Assembly (NCBI GenBank): GCA_023266695.1
Contig: JAHFPO010000075.1
Span: forward strand, 2,989-10,651
Length of the DNA stretch: 7,663 bases
Reading direction: 5' to 3'
DNA from: Hyphomicrobiales bacterium
Lineage (GTDB): Bacteria > Pseudomonadota > Alphaproteobacteria > Rhizobiales > Xanthobacteraceae
Made by a program: the position numbers and the translations under genes. The notes beneath the pieces are model-generated. The model ran no database searches. It worked only from the letters and a program-made list of their open reading frames with translations, and was not told where the DNA came from. Positions 1 to 5,371 of the stretch are shown piece after piece; positions within the stretch are counted from its first letter, which is position 1, and each line of letters begins with the position of its first letter.

Positions 1-10
1 AAGCACTGAA

Positions 11-34
11 GCGGCCCGCCCGGAAGGCGGCCGC
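11..34 (+). other. GC-rich hairpin upstream of chvG
   Basis: GCGG (11-14) pairs with CCGC (31-34) and CCGCC (16-20) pairs with GGCGG (26-30). This gives nine base pairs with one bulged C and a CGGAA loop. No T-run follows, so it is not a standard intrinsic terminator. A TGA at 7-9 may end the upstream gene, which would place the hairpin between two cistrons, but too little upstream sequence is present to confirm that. Confidence 0.45.
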
Positions 35-179
35 ATCCGCTGCCGTCGGCAAACTGCGGCGTTCCTTCTCCTTTCAAAACTTGTCGGGCATCTTCCGGCG
101 GGGCGTCCCTCGCGCCCGCGTCGGCCGCGCCGAATCTTCGCCACTGCCGGCGGACAGCGGCAAGCCGCTCGAGGCGCCG

Positions 180-1919
180 ATGCCGGCGGGTTGGTGGCCG
201 GGCGTTCTCGCCACCTTGCGGAAGTGGCGGAGCTTCCTCGCCAGTCAGGGTTTCTCGAGCATCACCCGGCGGATCCTGCTGCTCAATCTCGCCGGGCTGG
301 TCGCGCTTGTTTCCGGCATTCTCTATCTTTCCGAATATCGCGCCGGGCTGATCGACGCGCGCGTCCAGAGCCTGCTGATCCAGGGCGAAATCATCGCCGG
401 CGCGATCGCCGGTTCGGCCACGGCCGACAATTACGCCATCACCATCAAACCGGAGCGGCTCCTCGAGCTGCAACAGGGCGAGACCTACAGTCCGGGAGAA
501 GAGGTGCTCGCGCCGCTCGAATTCCCGATCAATCCGGAACGCATCGCGCCGTTGCTGAACCGCCTGGTGTCTCCCACCAACACGCGCGCGCGCATCTATG
601 ACCGCGATGGAATTCTGATCCTCGATACGCGCACGCTCTATCTCCGTGGCGACATCCTTCGTTTCGACCTGCCTTCGCCGACGGCGGAGAAGCCCGCTTT
701 CTTCGTGCGTCTGTGGAATTCGCTGATGAAGCGGGTCGGACGCGGTGAGCTTCCGCTCTATCGCGAACTCGGCCCCGAGAACGGCAAGGGCTATCAGGAG
801 ATCGCGAGCGCGCTCGGGGGGCAGAATTCGAGCGTGGTGCGCGCCAACGACCGCGGCGAGGTGATCGTCTCGGTGGCGGTGCCGGTACAGCGTTTCCGCG
901 CCATCTTCGGGGCGCTGTTGTTGTCGACCCAGGGCGGCGAGATCGATGCCGCGGTCGAAGCCGAACGGTTCGTGATCGTGCGCGTGTTCCTGATCGCGGC
1001 GTCGGTGATGGTGGTGTTGTCCGTCCTCCTCGCCGGCACCATCGGCGGACCGGTGCGCCGGCTTGCCGACGCCGCCGAGCGGGTACGCCGGCGTACGCGC
1101 ACGCGGGTCGAGATTCCGGACTTCTTTTCCCGATCGGACGAAATCGGCCACCTTTCCAGGGCGATCCGCGACATGACCGATGCGCTCTATGCCCGCATCG
1201 AGGCGATCGAGAGCTTCGCCGCCGATGTCGCGCACGAGCTCAAGAATCCGCTCACCTCGCTGCGCTCCGCCGTCGAGACCCTGCCGCTGGTCAAGAGCGA
1301 GGATGCACGCAATCGCCTTCTCGCCGTGATCGAGCACGACGTCCTCCGCCTGGACCGGTTGATCACCGACATCTCGGATGCGAGCCGCCTCGATGCCGAT
1401 CTGCAGCGCCAGGAAGCGGTCCCGGTCGATCTCGAGAAGCTGCTCACCGCGCTCGTCAAGATCGCGAACGAAGTGCCGCGCGACGACGGCGTGACGATCG
1501 AGATCGTCTTTCAACGCGCGGCGGGAGCGCCGGCGGCTTTCATCGTGCCAGGCCAGGATTCTCGTCTCGGCCAGGTCACCGACAACCTCCTCGAAAATGC
1601 CCGTTCCTTCTCGCCGCCGGGGGGAACGGTGCGCATCACCTGCCGCCGGCTCAAGGACGAGATCGAGATCATGGTCGATGACGACGGCCCCGGCGTGCGG
1701 CCGGAAGCGCTCGGAAAGATCTTCGAACGCTTCTATACCGACCGGCCCGAACAGGGCTTCGGCCAGAATTCGGGGCTCGGGCTTTCGATCTCGCGTCAGA
1801 TCCTCGAGGGTCACGGCGGGCGCATCTGGGCCGAGAATCGCATGGCTCCCTCCCCTCGGCCGGACGGGCCGTCCCGCGTCGCGGGTGCGCGCTTCATCGT
1901 GCGGCTACCTGCCGCCTGA
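180..1919 (+). CDS. chvG: ChvG-type sensor histidine kinase
   Basis: This is a membrane sensor kinase of the ChvG/ExoS/BvrS family, which phosphorylates the response regulator ChvI in response to acid or envelope stress. The ATG at 180 gives 579 residues and has GAGG five bases upstream. The same frame stays open back to the window edge, with a TTG at 81 that would give 612 residues, so the start is uncertain. In the 579-residue numbering, membrane segments lie at about 32-50 and 268-288. They flank a periplasmic sensor domain of about 215 residues containing the ChvG-like stretch RIYDRDGILILDTR. A HAMP linker follows. The kinase core has the phosphoacceptor His352 in the H-box (DVAHELKNPLTSLR), an N-box (DNLLENA, Asn473), a G1 box (DDDGPGV) and a G2 box (SGLGLS). 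The core is complete. hprK follows three bases after the stop, which suggests co-transcription. Family assignment is strong, and the stimulus is inferred from homologues. Confidence 0.92.
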   Translation: MPAGWWPGVLATLRKWRSFLASQGFSSITRRILLLNLAGLVALVSGILYLSEYRAGLIDARVQSLLIQGEIIAGAIAGSATADNYAITIKPERLLELQQGETYSPGEEVLAPLEFPINPERIAPLLNRLVSPTNTRARIYDRDGILILDTRTLYLRGDILRFDLPSPTAEKPAFFVRLWNSLMKRVGRGELPLYRELGPENGKGYQEIASALGGQNSSVVRANDRGEVIVSVAVPVQRFRAIFGALLLSTQGGEIDAAVEAERFVIVRVFLIAASVMVVLSVLLAGTIGGPVRRLADAAERVRRRTRTRVEIPDFFSRSDEIGHLSRAIRDMTDALYARIEAIESFAADVAHELKNPLTSLRSAVETLPLVKSEDARNRLLAVIEHDVLRLDRLITDISDASRLDADLQRQEAVPVDLEKLLTALVKIANEVPRDDGVTIEIVFQRAAGAPAAFIVPGQDSRLGQVTDNLLENARSFSPPGGTVRITCRRLKDEIEIMVDDDGPGVRPEALGKIFERFYTDRPEQGFGQNSGLGLSISRQILEGHGGRIWAENRMAPSPRPDGPSRVAGARFIVRLPAA

Positions 1920-1922
1920 GCG

Positions 1923-2378
1923 ATGGCGGCTGGCGAAGGCGCGACCGTCCATGCGAGCTCAGTGCTCGTCGGGCGAAGTGCGGTGCTGATCCGGGGACCT
2001 TCGGGTTCCGGAAAATCGCGGCTCGCGTTCGCGCTCCTCGAATCCGGTCATTCCGGCTTGCTGCCGCTCGCGCGGCTCGTCGCCGACGACCGGGTGCGTC
2101 TCATTCCCGCCCATGGCCGGCTCCTCGCCGCGGCTCCGGATTCGATCCGTGGCCAGATCGAGGTCCGCGCGCTCGGGATACGCGGCGTCGAATGCGAGCC
2201 GCTCGCGCTCGTCGGCCTCGTGGTCGATCTCGCCGCTACTGACGCCGGGCGCCTGCCGAAGGAGGCGGCGCGCACGACCGAGCTTCTCGGCGTCATCTTG
2301 TCACGGCTGCCGATCGGACCGGGCGAACCCGCCTTACCCCTTGTTTTAGCTGCGCTTGTTCCCCTAACGGCGACGTGA
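1923..2378 (+). CDS. hprK: short HPr kinase/phosphorylase (HprK)
   Basis: This ATP-dependent kinase (and phosphorylase in many bacteria) acts on the regulatory serine of HPr. At 151 residues it is the short alphaproteobacterial form, consisting of the catalytic domain without the N-terminal domain of the roughly 310-residue Firmicutes enzyme. Visible motifs are His10 in the VHASSVLV strand, a Walker A loop GPSGSGKS (25-32, Lys31), an acidic pair in LVADD (55-56) and the HprK signature around IEVRALGI (79-86). The ATG lies three bases after the chvG stop, so translation is probably coupled. The substrate HPr is encoded two genes downstream, with a serine in the expected context. The last dozen codons (about 2340-2375) use TTA, CTA, CTT and GTT, unlike the strongly GC-ending codons elsewhere, so the extreme C-terminus is less typical. 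In rhizobia this gene influences catabolite repression. That role is inferred here from the conserved context. Confidence 0.93.
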   Translation: MAAGEGATVHASSVLVGRSAVLIRGPSGSGKSRLAFALLESGHSGLLPLARLVADDRVRLIPAHGRLLAAAPDSIRGQIEVRALGIRGVECEPLALVGLVVDLAATDAGRLPKEAARTTELLGVILSRLPIGPGEPALPLVLAALVPLTAT

Positions 2379-2401
2379 TCGTTGATGCTTGCCTTCGCGC
2401 G

Positions 2402-2456
2402 GGCACCTAAGGAAGATGTGCGCCCCGCGTCGACCGCGGGAGGTGCCGGAGCCTCC
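2402..2456 (+). promoter_or_regulatory. structured leader between hprK and manX
   Basis: Three stems can be read here. GGCACCT (2402-2408) pairs perfectly with AGGTGCC (2441-2447). Inside it, CCCGCG (2424-2429) pairs perfectly with CGCGGG (2435-2440) around a five-base loop, and the two stems abut on the 3' side. An alternative stem, GGAGG (2439-2443) with CCTCC (2452-2456), uses bases of both, so the forms exclude each other. A role in transcript processing, attenuation or control of manX translation is inference. No T-run is present. Confidence 0.4.
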
Positions 2457-2477
2457 ACGGATCCCGGCAGAGAGCCC

Positions 2478-2879
2478 ATGATCGGACTCGTCCTCGTCAC
2501 CCACGGCCGGCTCGCCGCTGAATTTCGCGCGGCGCTCGAGCATGTGGTCGGCCCGCAGCGCCAGATCGAGACGGTCATGATCGGCCCCGAAGACGACATG
2601 GAACGCCGCCGTAACGAAATCATCGAGGCGGTGAAACGAGTCGACAGTGGCGAGGGTGTCGCGATCCTCACCGACATGTTCGGCGGCACGCCCTCGAACC
2701 TCGCCATCTCGGTGATGAATACCCCGAACGTCGAGGTCGTCGCCGGCATCAATCTGCCGATGCTGGTCAAGCTCGCGAGCATCCGCCACGAAAAGGCGCT
2801 CACCGAAGCCGTCGCGCAGGCGCAAGAAGCGGGACGCAAATACATCAATATCGCGAGCCACGTGCTCGCCGGCAAATGA
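2478..2879 (+). CDS. manX: stand-alone mannose-type PTS EIIA protein
   Basis: This is a cytoplasmic phosphocarrier of the EIIA-Man fold that accepts phosphate from HPr. The 133-residue protein is a single domain. The family start MIGLVLVTHGRLA places the phosphorylatable His at position 9, and the second conserved motif LTDMFGGTPSN lies at 64-74 with Asp66. The ATG at 2478 was chosen because the family begins at this methionine. The frame is open back to 2382 (TTG, then ATG 2385), but those 32 residues are Pro/Gly/Ala-rich, have weaker GC-ending codon bias and overlap the predicted RNA structure. No EIIB, EIIC or EIID gene is present, so this is a regulatory rather than a transport EIIA, as described for ManX of Sinorhizobium meliloti. 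Its stop overlaps the ptsH start (ATGA). Confidence 0.93.
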   Translation: MIGLVLVTHGRLAAEFRAALEHVVGPQRQIETVMIGPEDDMERRRNEIIEAVKRVDSGEGVAILTDMFGGTPSNLAISVMNTPNVEVVAGINLPMLVKLASIRHEKALTEAVAQAQEAGRKYINIASHVLAGK

Positions 2880-3214
2880 CGACGCAGAAACCCCCGGGCA
2901 AAATCGACGACGACTGCCCGCCCGACCCGGCGCCGCCCGAGGACGCGCTTATCCGCGAGATCGCGATCGTGAATGAGCGCGGGCTGCATGCGCGCGCGGC
3001 GGCACGCCTCGTCCAGACCGTCGAGAATTTCGATGCCGACGTCACCCTGACGCGGTGCGGCGAGACGGTCGGCGGCACCTCGATCATGGGCATCCTCATG
3101 CTCGCCGCCGGGCCCGGCAGCTCGATCCGGGTGACGGCCCGTGGACCGCAAGCGGTGGCTGCGCTCGAAGCAATCGAGGCGCTCTGCGCCAGCCGTTTCG
3201 GCGAGGAGGAATGA
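2876..3214 (+). CDS. ptsH: HPr phosphocarrier protein with N-terminal extension
   Basis: HPr passes phosphate from Enzyme I (here probably the nitrogen-type PtsP, not in the window) to EIIA. The 112-residue protein has the active-site His38 in NERGLHARAA and the HprK target Ser69 in GGTSIMGIL. The 31-residue spacing between them equals that between His15 and Ser46 of classical HPr, so both control sites are intact. It is longer than the usual 85-95 residues because about 25 residues precede the fold. That segment is charged and proline-rich (DDDCPPDPAPPED) and probably disordered. The start ATG overlaps the manX stop as ATGA, and no better internal start precedes the fold, so the extension appears real. 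Overlap with manX and the presence of hprK in the same unit argue for a joint signalling role. A catabolite-control function is inferred from rhizobial homologues. Confidence 0.94.
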   Translation: MTTQKPPGKIDDDCPPDPAPPEDALIREIAIVNERGLHARAAARLVQTVENFDADVTLTRCGETVGGTSIMGILMLAAGPGSSIRVTARGPQAVAALEAIEALCASRFGEEE

Positions 3215-3216
3215 AC

Positions 3217-3260
3217 CGGGCGGGAGAGCGAATACCGAATGTTTTCTCGCGATCCGCCCG
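3217..3260 (+). terminator. hairpin downstream of ptsH, possible terminator
   Basis: CGGGCGG (3217-3223) and CCGCCCG (3254-3260) form a perfect 7-bp GC stem starting two bases after the ptsH stop. Inside it, GAGA (3224-3227) can pair with TCTC (3245-3248), with a bulge. No uridine run follows, so it may stabilise the 3' end or act as a weak terminator. It marks a likely boundary between the PTS genes and the next small gene. Confidence 0.4.
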
Positions 3261-3302
3261 CCGCCATGCCATCATCGTTCTCCCGTTCTCACCCACAAAG
3301 TC

Positions 3303-3307
3303 GAGGA
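3303..3307 (+). promoter_or_regulatory. ribosome binding site GAGGA
   Basis: GAGGA lies six bases before the ATG at 3314, a good Shine-Dalgarno fit and spacing. It decides the start of the small gene against an upstream in-frame ATG at 3239, which would add 25 residues that do not resemble a folded domain. Confidence 0.7.
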
Positions 3308-3313
3308 CCGACC

Positions 3314-3670
3314 ATGTCCAAGGGATCACAGGAACCTACATCCAAGACGCCGCAGGAGGCGCGGCCGCAAGACCGCCAGCAGGCGACGATCCGCCACGTC
3401 GATCTGCCGGATGTGGCCGAAACCTTCGCCGACTCCATCAACGTGCTCTATTTCGACGGGCAAACCTTGCGGATCGAACTCGGCGTCACCCGCCTCGACA
3501 ACATGAAGCCGAACGAGCCGGTGACCGGGCGCCGCTATCCGGCCTGCCGCCTCACTCTTCCGCCCGTCGCCGCCATCGAGCTGATCAACCGTTTGCAGCA
3601 GATCGCGGCGGCTCTCGCCCAGGCGGGTATCCTCAAACAGGCCGAACCGCCGAAGTCGAAAACCTTCTAA
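3314..3670 (+). CDS. small conserved-type protein, DUF3467-like
   Basis: I do not recognise this 118-residue protein with certainty. Residues 1-27 are polar, rich in Gln, Lys and Pro, and probably disordered. From about 33 to 105 there is a compact pattern: a helix-like start (DVAETFADSI), strands around NVLYFDGQTLRIELGV (43-58), a strand near CRLTLPP (78-84), and a final amphipathic helix VAAIELINRLQQIAAALAQ (85-103). The order of strands followed by a C-terminal helix after a Leu-Pro-Pro turn resembles the DUF3467 family, whose function is unknown. That match is from memory of the family pattern and is moderate. There is no signal peptide or membrane segment. It starts 99 bases after ptsH with its own ribosome binding site, and ahcY follows 192 bases later, so it may be independently expressed. 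GC-ending codon use matches its neighbours, which supports it as a real gene. Confidence 0.75.
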   Translation: MSKGSQEPTSKTPQEARPQDRQQATIRHVDLPDVAETFADSINVLYFDGQTLRIELGVTRLDNMKPNEPVTGRRYPACRLTLPPVAAIELINRLQQIAAALAQAGILKQAEPPKSKTF

Positions 3671-3684
3671 GGGACGGAGCGATC

Positions 3685-3713
3685 AAGCCTGCGATCCTTG
3701 CAATTACAGGCTT
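3685..3713 (+). terminator. inverted repeat between the small gene and ahcY
   Basis: AAGCCTG (3685-3691) and CAGGCTT (3707-3713) are perfect 7-bp inverted repeats around a 15-base loop, 14 bases after the stop of the preceding gene. No T-run follows directly, so it is at best an atypical terminator. The arm at 3707-3713 lies upstream of the -10-like boxes and might instead be a protein-binding palindrome. Confidence 0.4.
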
Positions 3714-3728
3714 CCTGCACGTATCAAT

Positions 3729-3739
3729 GATAATATAAC
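3729..3739 (+). promoter_or_regulatory. possible ahcY promoter -10 region
   Basis: GATAAT (3729-3734) and the overlapping TATAAC (3734-3739) each match five of six bases of the TATAAT consensus, in an AT-rich island (3721-3760) that stands out in this GC-rich window. No convincing -35 box sits at the right distance: TTGCAA at 3698-3703 is 25 bases away from the first and 30 from the second. The location about 125 bases before ahcY fits a promoter for that gene. Confidence 0.4.
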
Positions 3740-3756
3740 GATATCTTTATATCCTT
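3737..3756 (+). promoter_or_regulatory. palindromic operator candidate upstream of ahcY
   Basis: GATAT (3740-3744) and ATATC (3749-3753) form a perfect inverted repeat around CTTT. The flanking AA/TT pairs (3737-3738 and 3755-3756) extend the symmetry past one mismatch. It lies just downstream of the -10-like boxes, where a bound protein would block initiation. ArsR-family regulators that sense S-adenosylhomocysteine (SahR/SamR type) are known to control methionine-cycle genes, including ahcY, in Proteobacteria through AT-rich palindromes. Assigning this site to such a regulator is inference. Confidence 0.45.
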
Positions 3757-3772
3757 ATTGCATGTTCAAGTC

Positions 3773-3812
3773 GAGTTTGCTAACTCATGCTCAACGCGAG
3801 GCGGTGCGCCGC
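3773..3812 (+). other. two small hairpins in the ahcY leader
   Basis: GAGTT (3773-3777) pairs with AACTC (3782-3786) around TGCT, and GCGG (3801-3804) pairs with CCGC (3809-3812) around TGCG. They lie in a probable 5' leader of about 120 bases. I could not match the leader to the S-adenosylhomocysteine riboswitch or to SAM-II, so no riboswitch is called. Confidence 0.3.
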
Positions 3813-3862
3813 ATCGCTTTCCCTTGCCGAAATCCCCAATGCCGAACCACGCGAGAGCCCCC

Positions 3863-5263
3863 ATGCCCGCCGCCCAGGATTACGTCGTCAAGGACATCAG
3901 CCTCTCCGATTGGGGCCGCAAGGAAATCGCGATCGCCGAGACCGAGATGCCCGGCCTGGTGGCGACGCGCGAGGAATATGGCCCCGAACAGCCGCTGCGC
4001 GGGGCGCGTATCGCCGGTTCCTTGCACATGACGATCCAGACCGCGGTGTTGATCGAGACGCTCCTCTATCTCGGCGCCGAGGTGCGCTGGGCCTCCTGCA
4101 ACATCTATTCGACCCAGGACCACGCCGCCGCCGCCATCGCCAAGCGCGGGGTGCCGGTGTTCGCCGTGAAGGGCGAGACGCTCGAGGAATATTGGGATTA
4201 TACCCACCGCATCTTCGAGTGGGCGGACGGCGGCGCGCCCAACATGATCCTCGACGACGGCGGCGACGCCACGCTCCTCCTCCATCTCGGCATGAAGGCC
4301 GAAGGCAACGGTTCGGTCCTCAATCATCCGACCAATGAGGAGGAGGAGGTGCTGTTCGCCGCGATCAAGCGGCGCCTGAAGGAGCAACCGGGCTGGTACA
4401 CCAAAGTCGCGAAAAGCATCCGCGGCGTCACCGAGGAGACCACCACGGGCGTGCATCGCCTCTACCAGATGGAGAAGGAAGGCCGGCTCCTGTTCCCGGC
4501 CATCGACGTCAACAACTCGGTGACCAAGTCGAAGTTCGACAATCTTTACGGCTGCCGCGAGTCGCTCGTCGATGGCATCCGCCGCGGCACCGACGTGATG
4601 ATGGCGGGCAAGCTCGCGATGGTCGCGGGCTTCGGCGACGTCGGCAAGGGCTCGGCCGCCTCGCTGCGCAACGCCGGCTGCCGCGTGCTGGTCGCCGAGG
4701 TCGACCCGATCTGCGCGCTGCAGGCGGCGATGGAGGGCTACGAGGTCACCACCATGGAGGACGCGGCCCCGCGCGCCGACATCTTCGTGACGGCGACCGG
4801 GAATATCGACGTCATCACCATCGAGCATATGCGCAAGATGAAGGACCGCGCCATCGTCGCCAATATCGGCCACTTCGATTCCGAGATTCAGGTCGCCGCC
4901 TTGCGCAATTTCAAATGGGTGAACGTCAAGCCGCAGGTCGACGAGATCGAGTTTCCCGACCGCAAGCGCATCATCCTGTTGTCGGAAGGCCGGCTGGTGA
5001 ACCTCGGCAATGCCATGGGGCATCCGAGCTTCGTGATGTCGTCGTCCTTCACCAACCAGACGCTCGCCCAGATCGAGCTGTGGAAGCACCCCGGCAAGTA
5101 CCAGAAGAAGGTCTACACGCTGCCGAAAGCGCTCGACGAGAAGGTCGCCCGCCTCCACCTCGCCAAGATCGGGGTGAAGTTGACGAAGCTCAGCGACAAG
5201 CAGGCCGCCTATATCGGCGTGCCGGCGGCCGGGCCCTACAAGTCCGATCACTACCGCTATTGA
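3863..5263 (+). CDS. ahcY: S-adenosyl-L-homocysteine hydrolase
   Basis: This cytoplasmic NAD-dependent enzyme splits S-adenosylhomocysteine into adenosine and homocysteine. It removes the inhibitor left by methyltransferases and feeds methionine recycling. The ATG at 3863 gives 466 residues, a length common for bacterial members, and is preceded by GAGAG five bases upstream. The frame extends to a TTG at 3758, but that stretch is leader-like and the family start (DYVVKDISL) lies just after 3863. Key residues are present by comparison with the human enzyme: His55 (SLHMT), Asp131, Glu192 (EETTTG), Lys222 and Asp226 (VTKSKFDN) and Cys231. The NAD-binding loop GFGDVGKG is at 256-263 and the C-terminal KSDHYRY at 460-466. 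The segment of about 36 extra residues before Glu192, relative to the human protein, is usual in bacteria. The gene is intact, and its position downstream of the ChvG-PTS genes is seen in other Rhizobiales. Confidence 0.97.
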   Translation: MPAAQDYVVKDISLSDWGRKEIAIAETEMPGLVATREEYGPEQPLRGARIAGSLHMTIQTAVLIETLLYLGAEVRWASCNIYSTQDHAAAAIAKRGVPVFAVKGETLEEYWDYTHRIFEWADGGAPNMILDDGGDATLLLHLGMKAEGNGSVLNHPTNEEEEVLFAAIKRRLKEQPGWYTKVAKSIRGVTEETTTGVHRLYQMEKEGRLLFPAIDVNNSVTKSKFDNLYGCRESLVDGIRRGTDVMMAGKLAMVAGFGDVGKGSAASLRNAGCRVLVAEVDPICALQAAMEGYEVTTMEDAAPRADIFVTATGNIDVITIEHMRKMKDRAIVANIGHFDSEIQVAALRNFKWVNVKPQVDEIEFPDRKRIILLSEGRLVNLGNAMGHPSFVMSSSFTNQTLAQIELWKHPGKYQKKVYTLPKALDEKVARLHLAKIGVKLTKLSDKQAAYIGVPAAGPYKSDHYRY

Positions 5264-5274
5264 GCGGGGATTCG

Positions 5275-5307
5275 CGCCGATCCGCTAGCCGCCGTCGGCG
5301 TTTATCT
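5275..5307 (+). terminator. possible ahcY terminator
   Basis: CGCCGA (5275-5280) and TCGGCG (5295-5300) pair perfectly around a 14-base loop. Alternatively GCCG (5288-5291) pairs with CGGC (5296-5299) around CCGT. Either stem is followed by TTTATCT, a short T-rich stretch. The position, 11 bases after the ahcY stop, fits a weak intrinsic terminator. Confidence 0.5.
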
Positions 5308-5320
5308 AGGGTTCATCTAG
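5302..5320 (+). repeat. paired ATCTAG direct repeats
   Basis: ATCTAG occurs at 5304-5309 and 5315-5320, eleven bases apart (about one helical turn). Each is preceded closely by TT, and another CTAG lies at 5285-5288. CTAG is generally rare in proteobacterial genomes, so three within 36 bases is notable. They lie 50-70 bases before the amidotransferase start and could be an operator. No regulator is identified. Confidence 0.35.
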
Positions 5321-5352
5321 TGGCAGTAAGCTGGTAATCGTCATTGCGGGGA

Positions 5353-5367
5353 CGACCTATTGGGTCG
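5353..5367 (+). promoter_or_regulatory. hairpin just before the amidotransferase start
   Basis: CGACC (5353-5357) pairs with GGTCG (5363-5367) around TATTG, ending four bases before the ATG at 5372. GGGGA (5348-5352), a weak Shine-Dalgarno-like run, abuts the 5' side. Folding of the hairpin would bring it to about four bases from the ATG, whereas in linear form it is 19 bases away. An effect on translation is inference. Confidence 0.35.
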
Positions 5368-5371
5368 AGCC

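Noticed and set aside
1..9. Last codons and TGA of a chvI gene
   Set aside because: Two codons and a stop are too little to assign. The expected neighbour is chvI, but the sequence itself does not show it.
2048..3151. 367-codon open frame on the minus strand across hprK, manX and ptsH
   Set aside because: It crosses three well-supported + strand genes and gives a Ser/Arg-rich low-complexity product without motifs.
3055..3738. 227-codon + strand frame overlapping ptsH and the small gene
   Set aside because: It is out of frame with HPr and with the well-started 118-residue protein, and is Arg-rich as expected for a shifted frame.
3758..3862. Upstream TTG start that would extend AhcY by 35 residues
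   Set aside because: The family N-terminus begins after the ATG at 3863, which has a GAGAG site. The extension overlaps leader hairpins and the promoter region.
3757..3862. S-adenosylhomocysteine or SAM-II riboswitch upstream of ahcY
   Set aside because: Only two short simple hairpins are visible and I could not fit the conserved core of either class. A covariance model search with Infernal would settle it.
3791..5251. 486-codon open frame on the minus strand opposite ahcY
   Set aside because: It mirrors the ahcY codons of a GC-rich gene. The product is Arg/His/Asp-rich with no recognisable domain, while ahcY is unmistakable on the + strand.
5360..5371. TTG start four codons before the amidotransferase ATG
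   Set aside because: It would place the catalytic cysteine internally, which abolishes N-terminal nucleophile function.
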